DNA of 64,000 bases from an uncultured Clostridia bacterium (lineage in GTDB: Bacteria; Bacillota; Clostridia; TANB77; CAG-508). Position 1 is the stretch's first letter; each line of letters begins with the position of its first letter. The notes beneath the pieces are model-generated. The model ran no database searches and had not been told where the DNA came from. It saw only the letters and a list, made by a program, of their open reading frames with translations. Location: assembly GCA_934120315.1 (NCBI GenBank), contig CAKOTX010000005.1, positions 1-64,000 on the forward strand. The letters run 5' to 3'. The translations under genes and the position numbers were made by a program. This document shows, piece by piece, positions 35,141 to 43,695 of the stretch.

Positions 35141-35186
35141 ATTATACCACATTTTACATAATAATTCAAACTTATGTAAAATGTGG
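35141..35186 (-). promoter_or_regulatory. Promoter with 15-bp inverted repeat
   Basis: TTGAAT (35164-35169), 17-nt spacer, TATAAT (35141-35146). A perfect inverted repeat with 15-bp arms (35147-35161 and 35172-35186, core TTTACAT / ATGTAAA, 10-nt loop) fills the spacer and extends upstream of the -35 box. No T-run follows, so it looks like an operator rather than a terminator for the MFS gene. Confidence 0.6.
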
Positions 35187-35198
35187 CATATCTAATAC

Positions 35199-36491
35199 TT
35201 ATTTTTTTAGTACTAATGTACTATATTTTAAATCATCTTTGGTGTAATTTTCTGGCTTTAATCCAACCTTATCTTTCATATAATCCAATAATAATATCAT
35301 CACAATTGTCATAGAAATTCCTATAATTATAATAGCTGTCGAAGCATTTGAAAAATGTAATAATGCTGCTCCAATCAAACTAATTGCAATTGAAAACAAA
35401 TTATAAACAATATTTCTAACAGTAGCTAATTTCGTTCTAATTTGCTTTGTTGTGAAATTATTTAAATATCTATATATAAGTACATTATATACTCCTTTTA
35501 TAGCACCCTGTAATATAAATAATGCGATAATAGTATATGTTTTTATATTACTAATTTTTCCTAAAGCAAAAATTCCAATAATTATACAAGATACTGTTAA
35601 TGGAATTCCTAAATGTGCAAGAGTAGTGTTTTTATATCTTTTTTGTATCAAGTTCTGCATTCTAGAACATAGTGACGCAGCAACTTGCGAAATTGCAAAA
35701 ACCAATCCAAAATACTGTGCAGGCAGCTCTATTTGCTCAAGAATGCCACTTCTAAATGTTGTCATATTGTAAATTAATCCAGAAACTAGTCCAAAGAATA
35801 TCAATAAACATGCTATTCTTTTTGACTTTTTAGTAAATCTAACTGCATTTTTTAATTGCCACAAATATTCTTTAACACTAGTTTTTTCTTCTACATCATC
35901 ATCTGGCATTTGAATATGTTTAAACCTAGATGCCAATATTGTAGAAATAATATTTCCTATCAAGCACAAAACAATTGGAAAATATGGACTTATAACAAAT
36001 GCATATCCTGCAATTAATGAGGTTACTGCATCAACCATATAATATCTTGAAGCTCCTAATCCATCTAATGTAGAATATAAACTTCCTCTTTTCTTTCCTT
36101 TCGGAAGCGAATCATATAATATATTAGTCTCGCAGACACATTTTATTACATATCCTATTGCATCTAAAAAATATGCAACAAACAGCTGTGTATATGTTTT
36201 CAAAAAAATCAACAATATTGTAAACAAGCACATACACACATTTGCAAATACCAAACTTCGCTTTTTACCAATCTTCTCTACTAATATTCCTACTGGAATT
36301 TGAATTATTAAACACATACTTGTAAAAACGGCTTCTGCTAGCAAAACTTGAGAGGCAGAAAAACCTTTAGCCTGTGTTAAAAATAAATATATAATAGAAT
36401 AATAAAACAACAAATCCCATGATATCATTTTATATATTGGATATAGTCTTGCATTTACTTTTCTATTTTGTATCTCTTTTGCACTTGCCAT
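35199..36491 (-). CDS. MFS transporter
   Basis: 430 residues with 12 predicted membrane helices in two halves joined by a charged loop (about 200-220). The A-like motif GILVEKIGKKRSLVF follows the second helix. The substrate is not evident; sequences of this kind are grouped with drug or metabolite exporters. A charged C-terminal tail follows the last helix. No regulatory partner is adjacent. The next gene upstream, ackA, ends 19 nt away. Confidence 0.9.
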   Translation of the reverse strand: MASAKEIQNRKVNARLYPIYKMISWDLLFYYSIIYLFLTQAKGFSASQVLLAEAVFTSMCLIIQIPVGILVEKIGKKRSLVFANVCMCLFTILLIFLKTYTQLFVAYFLDAIGYVIKCVCETNILYDSLPKGKKRGSLYSTLDGLGASRYYMVDAVTSLIAGYAFVISPYFPIVLCLIGNIISTILASRFKHIQMPDDDVEEKTSVKEYLWQLKNAVRFTKKSKRIACLLIFFGLVSGLIYNMTTFRSGILEQIELPAQYFGLVFAISQVAASLCSRMQNLIQKRYKNTTLAHLGIPLTVSCIIIGIFALGKISNIKTYTIIALFILQGAIKGVYNVLIYRYLNNFTTKQIRTKLATVRNIVYNLFSIAISLIGAALLHFSNASTAIIIIGISMTIVMILLLDYMKDKVGLKPENYTKDDLKYSTLVLKK

Positions 36492-36510
36492 ATTCTACCT
36501 CTCTTTATTA

Positions 36511-37701
36511 TTATTTTACTAATCTTGCTGTTTCTTTTGCTATCATAAGTTCCTCATTTGTTGGAACTAAATAAACTTTTACTTTAGAATCTGGAGCTGA
36601 TATTTCTTTTTCTACTCCTCTAACATTATTTGCTTCAACATCTATTTTAACTCCCATAAATTCAAGTTTTTCGCAAATACCTCTTCTTATATTTATTTGG
36701 TTTTCTCCAACTCCACCAGTGAATACAATATAATCTACTCCATTCATTGCAACTGCATATTTTGCAATATATGATGCTATTTCATATTTGAATTTTTCAA
36801 TTGCTATTGCAGCTCTTTCATTCTCACCATAAGATGCAGCTTCAATCTCTCTAAAGTCTGGTGCTAATCCTGATATTCCTTGAACTCCTGATTTTTTATT
36901 TAACATATTTTCTGCTTCTTCTGCTGTCCATCCTTCTTTTTTCATTAAAAATGTTACAACAGATGGATCTAAATCTCCTGAACGTGTTACCATTGGAATT
37001 CCTGCAAGTGGTGTTAATCCCATACTTGTATCAACTGATTTTCCACCTTCAACTGCACATATACTTGAACCTTGACCTAAGTGACATGTAACAATTTTTA
37101 ATTCACTTATATCTTTTCCAACAATTTCAGCTAATCTTTGAGAAACATACATATGTGATGTTCCATGGAATCCATATTTTCTTATTCCATATTTTTTGTA
37201 ATATTCATATGGAATTGGATAAATATATCTTTCTTTTGGCATTGTTTGATGGAATGCTGTATCAAATACACCTACCATTGGTTTTCCAGGCATTACTTTT
37301 TTACAAGCTTCAATTCCTATTATTCCTGCTGGATTGTGTAATGGGGCTAAATCTATACATTCTTTTAATACATCAACAACTTCATCTGTAATAACAACTG
37401 ATTTATTGATTTTTTCTCCTCCATGTACTAATCTATGTCCAATTGCTGAAATTTCATCTAAACTGTCTATTACCTTATATTCTGGATTTATTAATTGTTT
37501 TAATGTAAAATCAACTGCTTCTTCATGTGTTTTAGCAGGATGTTTGATTTCTATTTTTTGTCCATTAACTTTATGTGTTATAAAAGCCTCATCTTCTCCA
37601 ATTCTTTCATATTTTCCTGAAGCCAAAACCTCCTCTGTTTCCATATTTATTAATTGATATTTTAGTGATGAACTCCCACAATTTAATACTAATATTTTCA
37701 T
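36511..37701 (-). CDS. ackA: Acetate kinase (second copy)
   Basis: 396 residues, normal length. Begins MKILVLNCGSSSLKYQLI; also GHRLVHGG, FDTAFHQTMP (catalytic Asp/His), GFHGTSHMYV, TCHLGQGSSI, SGDLDPSVV and FTGGVGENQINIR. It converts acetyl phosphate and ADP to acetate and ATP. It lies 16 nt downstream of a second, clearly homologous ackA. All key residues are intact in both, so neither is decaying. Alternative carboxylate specificity (for example propionate or butyrate) is possible for one copy. Confidence 0.97.
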   Translation of the reverse strand: MKILVLNCGSSSLKYQLINMETEEVLASGKYERIGEDEAFITHKVNGQKIEIKHPAKTHEEAVDFTLKQLINPEYKVIDSLDEISAIGHRLVHGGEKINKSVVITDEVVDVLKECIDLAPLHNPAGIIGIEACKKVMPGKPMVGVFDTAFHQTMPKERYIYPIPYEYYKKYGIRKYGFHGTSHMYVSQRLAEIVGKDISELKIVTCHLGQGSSICAVEGGKSVDTSMGLTPLAGIPMVTRSGDLDPSVVTFLMKKEGWTAEEAENMLNKKSGVQGISGLAPDFREIEAASYGENERAAIAIEKFKYEIASYIAKYAVAMNGVDYIVFTGGVGENQINIRRGICEKLEFMGVKIDVEANNVRGVEKEISAPDSKVKVYLVPTNEELMIAKETARLVK

Positions 37702-37717
37702 TTTTCTCTTTTCCTTT

Positions 37718-38914
37718 CTATTTTTGCATTACTAATTCTGCTGTTTCACGAGCAATCATTAATTCCTCGTTTGTTGGTACAACAAAAACCCTAACTTTTG
37801 AATTTGGTGAAGAAATTTCTGCTTCTTCTCCTTTTACTAAATTTACTTTTCCAGATATTTCTACTCCTAAAACTTCTAGTTTCTTACAAATCTCACTTCT
37901 TGAATATGATGATTTTTCTCCAACTCCTGCTGTAAATGTCAAAACATCTATTCCTCCCATGGCTACTGCACATTTTGCTATATATCCAGCAATTGAATAA
38001 TGATATGCATCTAATGCAAGTTTAGCATGTTTTCCACCTGCTAATGCTTCTGCCTCTATGTCTCTGAAGTCTACAGATACCATCGATATTCCATACACTC
38101 CTGATTCTCTATTCAATACTTCTTCAATTTCTTCTGCATCTAAATCTTCTTTTTTCATTAGATATGTTACAACAGATGGGTCTAAGTCACCTGAACGTGT
38201 TCCCATTGGAATTCCACCAAGTGGTGTTAATCCCATACTTGTTTCAACTGACTCACCATTTTTTATTGCACATATACTTGCTCCTTGCCCTAAATGGCAA
38301 TTTACTATTTTTAAATCTTTTATATCTTTTCCTAATATTTCTGCAACTCTATTTGCAACATATTGATGTGAAGTCCCATGGAATCCATATTTTCTAACAT
38401 GATATTTTTCATAATATTCATATGGAATTGGATATATATACTTTTCTTTTGAAATTGTTTGGTGAAATGCTGTATCAAATACTGCTACCATTGGTTTATT
38501 TGGCACAACTTTTTGACAAGCTTCTATTCCTAAAATTGCTGCTGGATTGTGCAAAGGTGCTAACATTGAATTTTCTCTTATCTCTCTAATTACCTCATCT
38601 GTAATAAGAACAGCATCTTTAAATTGCTCTCCTCCATGCACAACTCTATGACCTATTGCATCTAATTCATCCAAACTTTTAAATACTCCATAATGATCAC
38701 TTGTTAATCTTTTCATTACAAATTGAATTGCTTTTTCATGATTTTTTGCAGGATGTTCAAAATGGTGTTTTTCTCCATTTACTTTATGTGTAAGAAATGC
38801 TCCAACTTGCCCGATTCTTTCGTAATAGCCTTTTACAAGCATTTCACCAGTTTCTGTATCAATTACTTGATATTTTAATGATGAACTGCCTGAATTTAAA
38901 ACTAGAATTTTCAT
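37718..38914 (-). CDS. ackA: Acetate kinase (first copy)
   Basis: 398 residues with the same motifs as its neighbour: LNSGSSSLKYQVID, GHRVVHGG, FDTAFHQTIS, GFHGTSHQYV, NCHLGQGASI and SGDLDPSVVT; near the C-terminus FTAGVGEKSSYSR replaces the FTGGVGEN form of the other copy, a difference next to the nucleotide site. It follows pta by 44 nt and is expected to form the Pta-AckA pathway that makes ATP and acetate from acetyl-CoA. AAGGA is upstream of the ATG. Confidence 0.97.
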   Translation of the reverse strand: MKILVLNSGSSSLKYQVIDTETGEMLVKGYYERIGQVGAFLTHKVNGEKHHFEHPAKNHEKAIQFVMKRLTSDHYGVFKSLDELDAIGHRVVHGGEQFKDAVLITDEVIREIRENSMLAPLHNPAAILGIEACQKVVPNKPMVAVFDTAFHQTISKEKYIYPIPYEYYEKYHVRKYGFHGTSHQYVANRVAEILGKDIKDLKIVNCHLGQGASICAIKNGESVETSMGLTPLGGIPMGTRSGDLDPSVVTYLMKKEDLDAEEIEEVLNRESGVYGISMVSVDFRDIEAEALAGGKHAKLALDAYHYSIAGYIAKCAVAMGGIDVLTFTAGVGEKSSYSRSEICKKLEVLGVEISGKVNLVKGEEAEISSPNSKVRVFVVPTNEELMIARETAELVMQK

Positions 38915-38958
38915 AAATATATTATCCTTTCTTATATTATTTACTTTTATATATTTGA

Positions 38959-39960
38959 TTAGTTTTGATTTTGTGCTTGTACTGCTGTTATTGCAACAAC
39001 TCCAGCTACATCTTCACTACTACATCCTCTTGATAAATCATTTACAGGTTTTGCAATTCCTTGGCAAAGTGGTCCATATGCTTCTGCTTTTGCCAATCTT
39101 TGTGTTAATTTATATCCTATGTTTCCAGCTCCTAAATCCGGAAATACTAATACATTTGCTTGTCCTTTTAATGGACTTCCTTTTGCTTTAAATTCAGCAA
39201 CTTCTGGAACTATTGCTGCATCTAATTGTAATTCTCCATCTACTAATAAATCTGGTGCTTTTTCTTTTACTAATTTTGTTGCTTCAATAACTTTTTCTGT
39301 TGATGCTGAATGTGCACTTCCATATGTAGAATATGATAACATTGCAACTTTTGGTTCTTCTACTACTAATTGCTCAAAGCTTTTGCTTGATGAAATTGCT
39401 ATTTCTGAAAGTTTTTCTGCATCTGGTTCTTCATTTAATCCACTATCTGCAAATATAAATGTTCCATTTGCACCATATTCACAATTTGGAACTACCATTA
39501 CGAAAAATGCTGATACTAATTTTGTTCCTGGTGCTGTCTTTAATATTTGTAGTGCTGGTCTTAATGTGTCTGATGTTGAGTGTGCAGCACCTGATACAAG
39601 TCCATCTGCTTCTTCTAATTTTACCATCATCATTCCATAACAAACTGGTTCTAATACTAATTGATTAGCTTGCTCTTCTGTCATTCCTTTAGCTTTTCTT
39701 AATTCATATAATGCTTTTGCATATTTTTCTTTTTCTGTTGACTTTTCTGGATCTACTATTTTTGCATCTCCTAAATCAATTTGATTTTCCTTTGCTAATT
39801 CTCTTACTTTTTCTTCATTGCCTACTAATATTATTTTAGCATATCCTTCTGTATTAACTATTTGTGTTGCTTTTAATATTCTTAAGTCTGTTGCTTCTGG
39901 CAATACAATAGTTTTAATTTCTTTTCTTGCTCTTTGTTTTATTTGGTCTATAAATGACAT
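38959..39960 (-). CDS. pta: Phosphate acetyltransferase
   Basis: 333 residues from the ATG at 39960 (MSFIDQIKQRA; AAAGGAAATG upstream); the open frame runs further to 40065 without a ribosome site. This is the short, single-domain Pta of Firmicutes, without the DRTGG or P-loop extensions. Motifs: VLPEATDLRIL, GAAHSTSDTLRPALQIL, MLSYSTYGSA, GELQLDAAIVPEVA and NVLVFPDLGAGNIGYK. It exchanges CoA of acetyl-CoA for phosphate. It is the first gene of the pta-ackA-ackA unit. Confidence 0.97.
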   Translation of the reverse strand: MSFIDQIKQRARKEIKTIVLPEATDLRILKATQIVNTEGYAKIILVGNEEKVRELAKENQIDLGDAKIVDPEKSTEKEKYAKALYELRKAKGMTEEQANQLVLEPVCYGMMMVKLEEADGLVSGAAHSTSDTLRPALQILKTAPGTKLVSAFFVMVVPNCEYGANGTFIFADSGLNEEPDAEKLSEIAISSSKSFEQLVVEEPKVAMLSYSTYGSAHSASTEKVIEATKLVKEKAPDLLVDGELQLDAAIVPEVAEFKAKGSPLKGQANVLVFPDLGAGNIGYKLTQRLAKAEAYGPLCQGIAKPVNDLSRGCSSEDVAGVVAITAVQAQNQN

Positions 39961-40009
39961 TTTATCATTTCCTTTCTTGAGGATTATTCCTCTTTTTTCT
40001 TCATTGTTT

Positions 40010-40038
40010 AATATATCATACTCTTTTGAAAAAGACAA
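40010..40038 (-). promoter_or_regulatory. Promoter of pta-ackA-ackA
   Basis: TTGTCT (40033-40038), 17-nt spacer, TATATT (40010-40015), 50 nt upstream of pta. Confidence 0.5.
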
Positions 40039-40058
40039 TATTTTTTTTGATTTTACTA

Positions 40059-40087
40059 TTGACACTTTTAATCTATTACGATATACT
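40059..40087 (+). promoter_or_regulatory. Promoter of the coiled-coil protein gene
   Basis: TTGACA (40059-40064), 17-nt spacer, TATACT (40082-40087). Divergent from the pta promoter. Confidence 0.7.
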
Positions 40088-40157
40088 AATCTCGTTAAAT
40101 CAATTATTTTTTATTTCAATTATTTCAACTTTTTTTATTTGTTAGGAGGTGATTCAT

Positions 40158-40544
40158 ATGTCTGAAAAAGAGATAAATTTAGTAACACTTTATAATTTTA
40201 TGAAGGACGAATTTGAACAGATTGACAAGAGATTTGAACAAATTGATAGAAGGTTTGAACAGGTAGACAAAAGATTTGATGATATTGATGCTAGAATTAC
40301 AAAAATAGATTATAATAATCAAGAAGATCATAAAAAGCTTTTTGAAGCAATAGAATTAAACAATAATTCTCTTCTAAAATTTGAGCAAACATTTAATGAA
40401 AAAATTGCTATCTTATTTGATGCAGAAAAAGCTAATAGAGACCGTTGTTCCATTCTAAGCACACAATCAGTTCTACAAAATGAAGCACAAGAAAATTTAA
40501 AATTAAGAGTTGCAAGATTAGAAAGATTAGCATTAATTAAATAG
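40158..40544 (+). CDS. Coiled-coil protein with DKRFEQI heptad repeats
   Basis: 128 residues from the ATG at 40158, preceded by AGGAGGTGAT. After a short head comes a run of seven-residue repeats (EQIDKRF EQIDRRF / EQVDKRF / DDIDARI), which predicts a long parallel coiled coil, then a second helical stretch. Similar repeat proteins (DUF-type, found next to phage or membrane genes) are common in Clostridia and their role is unknown. There is no membrane helix. Single-gene unit with its own promoter and an almost perfect terminator. Confidence 0.78.
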   Translation: MSEKEINLVTLYNFMKDEFEQIDKRFEQIDRRFEQVDKRFDDIDARITKIDYNNQEDHKKLFEAIELNNNSLLKFEQTFNEKIAILFDAEKANRDRCSILSTQSVLQNEAQENLKLRVARLERLALIK

Positions 40545-40553
40545 TAAAAAAGC

Positions 40554-40597
40554 AAAAACTCCTTTACGTTATATCAATTCCGTAAAGGAGTTTTTCT
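40554..40597. terminator. Bidirectional terminator
   Basis: Perfect 15-bp stem AAAAACTCCTTTACG / CGTAAAGGAGTTTTT with a 12-nt loop, between the convergent coiled-coil and gerQ genes. Confidence 0.9.
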
Positions 40598-40599
40598 TA

Positions 40600-40974
40600 T
40601 TAAAAATTAGGCATTCCAGGTCCTGGATAAAACCTATTATTCATCATATTGCTATTCATCGTTCCATAAAAACCAGTTGTAGAAATTGTAATAAATTTAA
40701 TTGAATAAATGTCACAATAAACCAAACTATCATTTTCAAAAGAACGTAATAATATGTAACTTGCCCCAACATCTTCCAAGATACCAATTCTATCTGTCAT
40801 TGTATTAGTTCCAATTAAGAACTCAACTCTCATAAGTTTTCCTATTTGTTCTCTCAAAAAAGCAGGAGTATAAATTGGATTTGTTAAAATCTCTGGAGAA
40901 TTTTGATCTATATTTACATTTCTGTTTTCTCCTTTAACTTCTCTTTTGTCTTGGCTTTCTTCCATATTTGCCAT
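40600..40974 (-). CDS. gerQ: Spore coat protein GerQ-like
   Basis: 124 residues from the ATG at 40974 (MANMEES). Central domain FLREQIGKLMRVEFLIGT, DRIGILEDVGASYILLRS and YCDIYSIKFITI corresponds to the conserved GerQ core; the tail is rich in Asn, Met, Gly and Pro (YGTMNSNMMNNRFYPGPG), as in coat proteins. In Bacillus GerQ is needed to place CwlJ in the coat and is cross-linked by transglutaminase. Here cwlJ lies directly upstream with a 17-nt gap, supporting the assignment. Expression would be in the mother cell during sporulation. Confidence 0.85.
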   Translation of the reverse strand: MANMEESQDKREVKGENRNVNIDQNSPEILTNPIYTPAFLREQIGKLMRVEFLIGTNTMTDRIGILEDVGASYILLRSFENDSLVYCDIYSIKFITISTTGFYGTMNSNMMNNRFYPGPGMPNF

Positions 40975-40991
40975 ATAAGAACACATCCTTT

Positions 40992-41438
40992 CTAGGTTTG
41001 TGCATATTTAGAAGTTGGTCTATAAAAACAATGTTTTCCTAATCTTGTGTGAAATGTTCCTGAACCGTTACTAGGAAAAGTTGAAGCACATGAAGGTCTA
41101 AAAGGATTCAAATACCATAAACATTCTCCAATTTCATTAAGTCTATTTCCTGATAAAGCCCAATCAGCAATTTGATAATGGATATCTGTTGGATTCATGT
41201 TATAAATATTTTGTGAATTATATGCTCTATTTATTGTTTCTCGTGCACAATCAAATTGTCCTTGCTGAAATATAATGTTTCTAATATTTCCGCCTTGTGA
41301 TATTCTTGAATATTCTCCTTCTGAAGAATTTACTCTATTCATTACCACAGATGCAACCGCTTTCATTCCATTGTCTCCTTCTCCTCCTGCCTCACATTGA
41401 ACAATTCTTGCTAACAATTCCCTTTCTGAATATGCCAC
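40992..41438 (-). CDS. cwlJ: Spore cortex-lytic cell wall hydrolase CwlJ-like
   Basis: 148 residues starting at a GTG (41438) with GAGGTGAT upstream. Hydrolase_2 domain: ELLARIVQCEAGGEGDNGMKAVASVVMNRV, with the catalytic Glu in CEAGGE, then QGQFDCA, DWALSG and CLWYLNPF. There is no signal peptide or peptidoglycan-binding domain, as expected for CwlJ rather than SleB. It degrades spore cortex during germination. It pairs with gerQ in one operon, evidence that the organism forms endospores. Confidence 0.92.
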   Translation of the reverse strand: MAYSERELLARIVQCEAGGEGDNGMKAVASVVMNRVNSSEGEYSRISQGGNIRNIIFQQGQFDCARETINRAYNSQNIYNMNPTDIHYQIADWALSGNRLNEIGECLWYLNPFRPSCASTFPSNGSGTFHTRLGKHCFYRPTSKYAQT

Positions 41439-41493
41439 ATTTATCACCTCTTGTTTAATATTATGCAACACATAAAAAAAGGTGCCAAAAATA

Positions 41494-42156
41494 TTAATTA
41501 TTTTTGGCAATCAAAGCTTTTATTTTTATTCCTTGTTCTGAAAACATTTTCTCATGTTCTGTTTCTATATTATTTTCCCATATTGGCTCTGCATGTAAAT
41601 CATAAGTCTTTTTCACAATAGTAAATCCAGACTCTTCAAAATATCCAAGGCTTCCATTAAATAAATCATCATCATCTGTTTTAAAATAGATTTCCCCATC
41701 TTTAGCTAAAAATGTCTTATATTTTTCTAATTGTCTTGTATGTGTTAATCTCTTTTTTCTATGTTTTCCCTTTGGCCATGGATTACAAAAATTAATATAA
41801 ATTCTTTTGATATTATCTTTTTCTCCTAAAATTAATGGAATTCTTTCAATATCAAATCTTGTTAAAATTACATTATCAATTTCTTTTTTATTTTCTTTAA
41901 AAACTTCTTCAACATTTCTTTTTGCAAGTCCAAGCATCGCATCAACTAAATCAATTGCAATATAATTAATTTCTGGATTCTGAATAGCTTTTTGTGCAAT
42001 AAATTGTCCTTTTCCACATCCTAATTCTAAATGGATTGGATTTTCTTGACTCTTAAATTCCTTTATCCAATTATTTTTTAATTCTTCTGGATTATCTCTG
42101 TAAAAACTACTTGCTTCTAATTCTGGTCTAGCCCAAGCTTTAAATCTTATTCTCAT
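41494..42156 (-). CDS. trmB: tRNA (guanine-N7)-methyltransferase TrmB
   Basis: 220 residues from the ATG at 42156 with GGAG 7 nt upstream. SAM motif ELGCGKGQFIAQKA, then IDLVDAMLGLAKRNV, NFCNPWPKGKHRKKRLTH (the conserved PDPWxKxxHxKRR variant with NPWP) and YFKTDDDDLF. It methylates G46 in tRNA. The stop of the DUF5662 gene overlaps its ribosome site, so the genes are probably co-transcribed and coupled. Confidence 0.96.
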   Translation of the reverse strand: MRIRFKAWARPELEASSFYRDNPEELKNNWIKEFKSQENPIHLELGCGKGQFIAQKAIQNPEINYIAIDLVDAMLGLAKRNVEEVFKENKKEIDNVILTRFDIERIPLILGEKDNIKRIYINFCNPWPKGKHRKKRLTHTRQLEKYKTFLAKDGEIYFKTDDDDLFNGSLGYFEESGFTIVKKTYDLHAEPIWENNIETEHEKMFSEQGIKIKALIAKNN

Positions 42157-42157
42157 C

Positions 42158-42700
42158 TTAATTCTCCATTCTGACACAATATTTATTGTATAATTCTTTT
42201 ATATTTTTCTTTGTTAATGTAGCATCAATTCCCTTTTCACTTATTTGAGTAAATGTTGCCATCAAAAATTTATCTATATGTGGATTAATTAAATTTTTTC
42301 TTTCTTTATTCATATAATAATCTAATTGAGTATGATTTGTCCAATTCTTGCCATTGTAAGCTATTCCAGCTGCTAATTCATCACATACCATTTCTGCTGC
42401 ATATTTATATGGCATCATAATTGCTTGTTCTGGCAAAGATAAATCTGTCCAATATTGATAATGGTGCTTATTTCTTCCTTTATGGTGCAACCATGCCTCT
42501 GAATATCCTTTATCTGCTTTACATACTGTAATTGGACTTTTATGTCCATCAAAATATTTTACACTCTCCCAAAATTCTGTTGGAGAAAATTTTGACCAAT
42601 CATGCATAAAACCTCTCCAAGGTAATCCTATCTTACAACAAAATTTAAATACTAGCCATTTATGCTTTGTAACTAGCACTATATGCTTTATAATCTTCAT
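42158..42700 (-). CDS. DUF5662 family protein
   Basis: 180 residues. HKWLVFKFCCKIGLPWRGFMHDWSKFS is split by the family's conserved HDxSKFS, followed by AWLHHKGRNKHHYQYW and MPYKYAAEMVCDELAAG. The His/Asp arrangement resembles an HD-type metal-dependent hydrolase and occurs in DUF5662. Cytosolic. The substrate is unknown. It lies directly upstream of trmB with a 1-nt gap. Confidence 0.85.
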   Translation of the reverse strand: MKIIKHIVLVTKHKWLVFKFCCKIGLPWRGFMHDWSKFSPTEFWESVKYFDGHKSPITVCKADKGYSEAWLHHKGRNKHHYQYWTDLSLPEQAIMMPYKYAAEMVCDELAAGIAYNGKNWTNHTQLDYYMNKERKNLINPHIDKFLMATFTQISEKGIDATLTKKNIKELYNKYCVRMEN

Positions 42701-42716
42701 TATTATCCTCTTTTCC

Positions 42717-42745
42717 TTGACTATTTAACATTAAAATTGTATAAT
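42717..42745 (+). promoter_or_regulatory. Promoter of the pseudouridine synthase gene
   Basis: TTGACT (42717-42722), 17-nt spacer, TATAAT (42740-42745). Confidence 0.7.
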
Positions 42746-42782
42746 TTTTTTGTAGAAATGTCAACTTTTTAAAGGAGTTTTT

Positions 42783-43670
42783 ATGATTTTAAAATATATT
42801 GTAAAAGAAAATACATATCAATCAATTAATCAAATTCTAAAACAAGAATTTAAAATTTCTGCACGATTACAACATAAACTTATTACATCTAGGAAAATCT
42901 TTTTAAATGGTAATCAAGTTGATTCCAGAATTGCACCTCAAATTAATGATGTAATAACTGTTAACTTAGATTTTAATGAAGAAAGTGAAAATATTATTCC
43001 TACCCAAATGGCATTAAATATTGTTTATGAAGATGAAGCTTTATTAATTTTAGACAAACCTGCAGGAATTGCGGTACATCCTTCTATTTTACACTATACT
43101 GATAGTTTAGCAAATGGCGTAAAATATTATTTTGATAGTATTGGATTAAAACGAAAAATACGCCCAGTTAATAGGCTTGATTTAAATACCTCTGGATTAA
43201 TCGTTTTTGCCAAAAATGAATATGTGCAAGAATGTCTGATTCAACAGATGCAAACTAATGAATTTAAAAAAGAATATTTAGCAATTGTCCATGGAATTTT
43301 TGAAAAAACACAAGGAACTATTACTCTTCCAATAGCACGTAAAGAAAACAGTATTATTGAAAGATGTATTTCCAAAAATGGTCAAGAAGCTATAACGCAC
43401 TATGAAGTCCTTAAAACTTCTAATGATTTATCTTTGGTACATTGTACATTGCAAACAGGTCGTACACATCAAATTCGTGTTCATATGTCTGCAATTGGGC
43501 ATCCACTTGTTGGCGATACTTTATATGGTTTTGATTTTTTTGATTCCATTGATAGACAAGCTTTGCATAGTTATAAAATTTCATTTATTCATCCAATAAC
43601 ACATAATCAAATTATTGTTATGAGTAAGCTTCCAGAAGACATGGAAAAAGTGAGCCATGAAATTTCATAA
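42783..43670 (+). CDS. RluA-family pseudouridine synthase
   Basis: 295 residues: N-terminal S4 domain (about 15-75), then the synthase domain with the catalytic Asp in RPVNRLDLNTSGLIVFAKN, LDKPAGIAVHPS, and the C-terminal TGRTHQIRVHMSAIGHPLVGDTLYG split across two motifs. The usual HRLDxxTSG has Asn in place of His, a common change. It modifies uridines in rRNA or tRNA; the target cannot be told (RluD- or YlyB-like). AAAGGAG lies before the ATG. Confidence 0.93.
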   Translation: MILKYIVKENTYQSINQILKQEFKISARLQHKLITSRKIFLNGNQVDSRIAPQINDVITVNLDFNEESENIIPTQMALNIVYEDEALLILDKPAGIAVHPSILHYTDSLANGVKYYFDSIGLKRKIRPVNRLDLNTSGLIVFAKNEYVQECLIQQMQTNEFKKEYLAIVHGIFEKTQGTITLPIARKENSIIERCISKNGQEAITHYEVLKTSNDLSLVHCTLQTGRTHQIRVHMSAIGHPLVGDTLYGFDFFDSIDRQALHSYKISFIHPITHNQIIVMSKLPEDMEKVSHEIS

Positions 43671-43681
43671 CTCACTTTTTC
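43646..43681. terminator. Terminator after the pseudouridine synthase gene
   Basis: AAAAAGTGAG / CTCACTTTTT stem that includes the last codons and stop of the gene. Confidence 0.8.
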
Positions 43682-43695
43682 GTGCTTTTTTCCGA

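Noticed and set aside
35172..35190. Inverted repeat at 35147-35186 as MFS gene terminator
   Set aside because: No T-run follows on the minus strand; instead the -10 box TATAAT begins directly after the arm, so operator is more likely.
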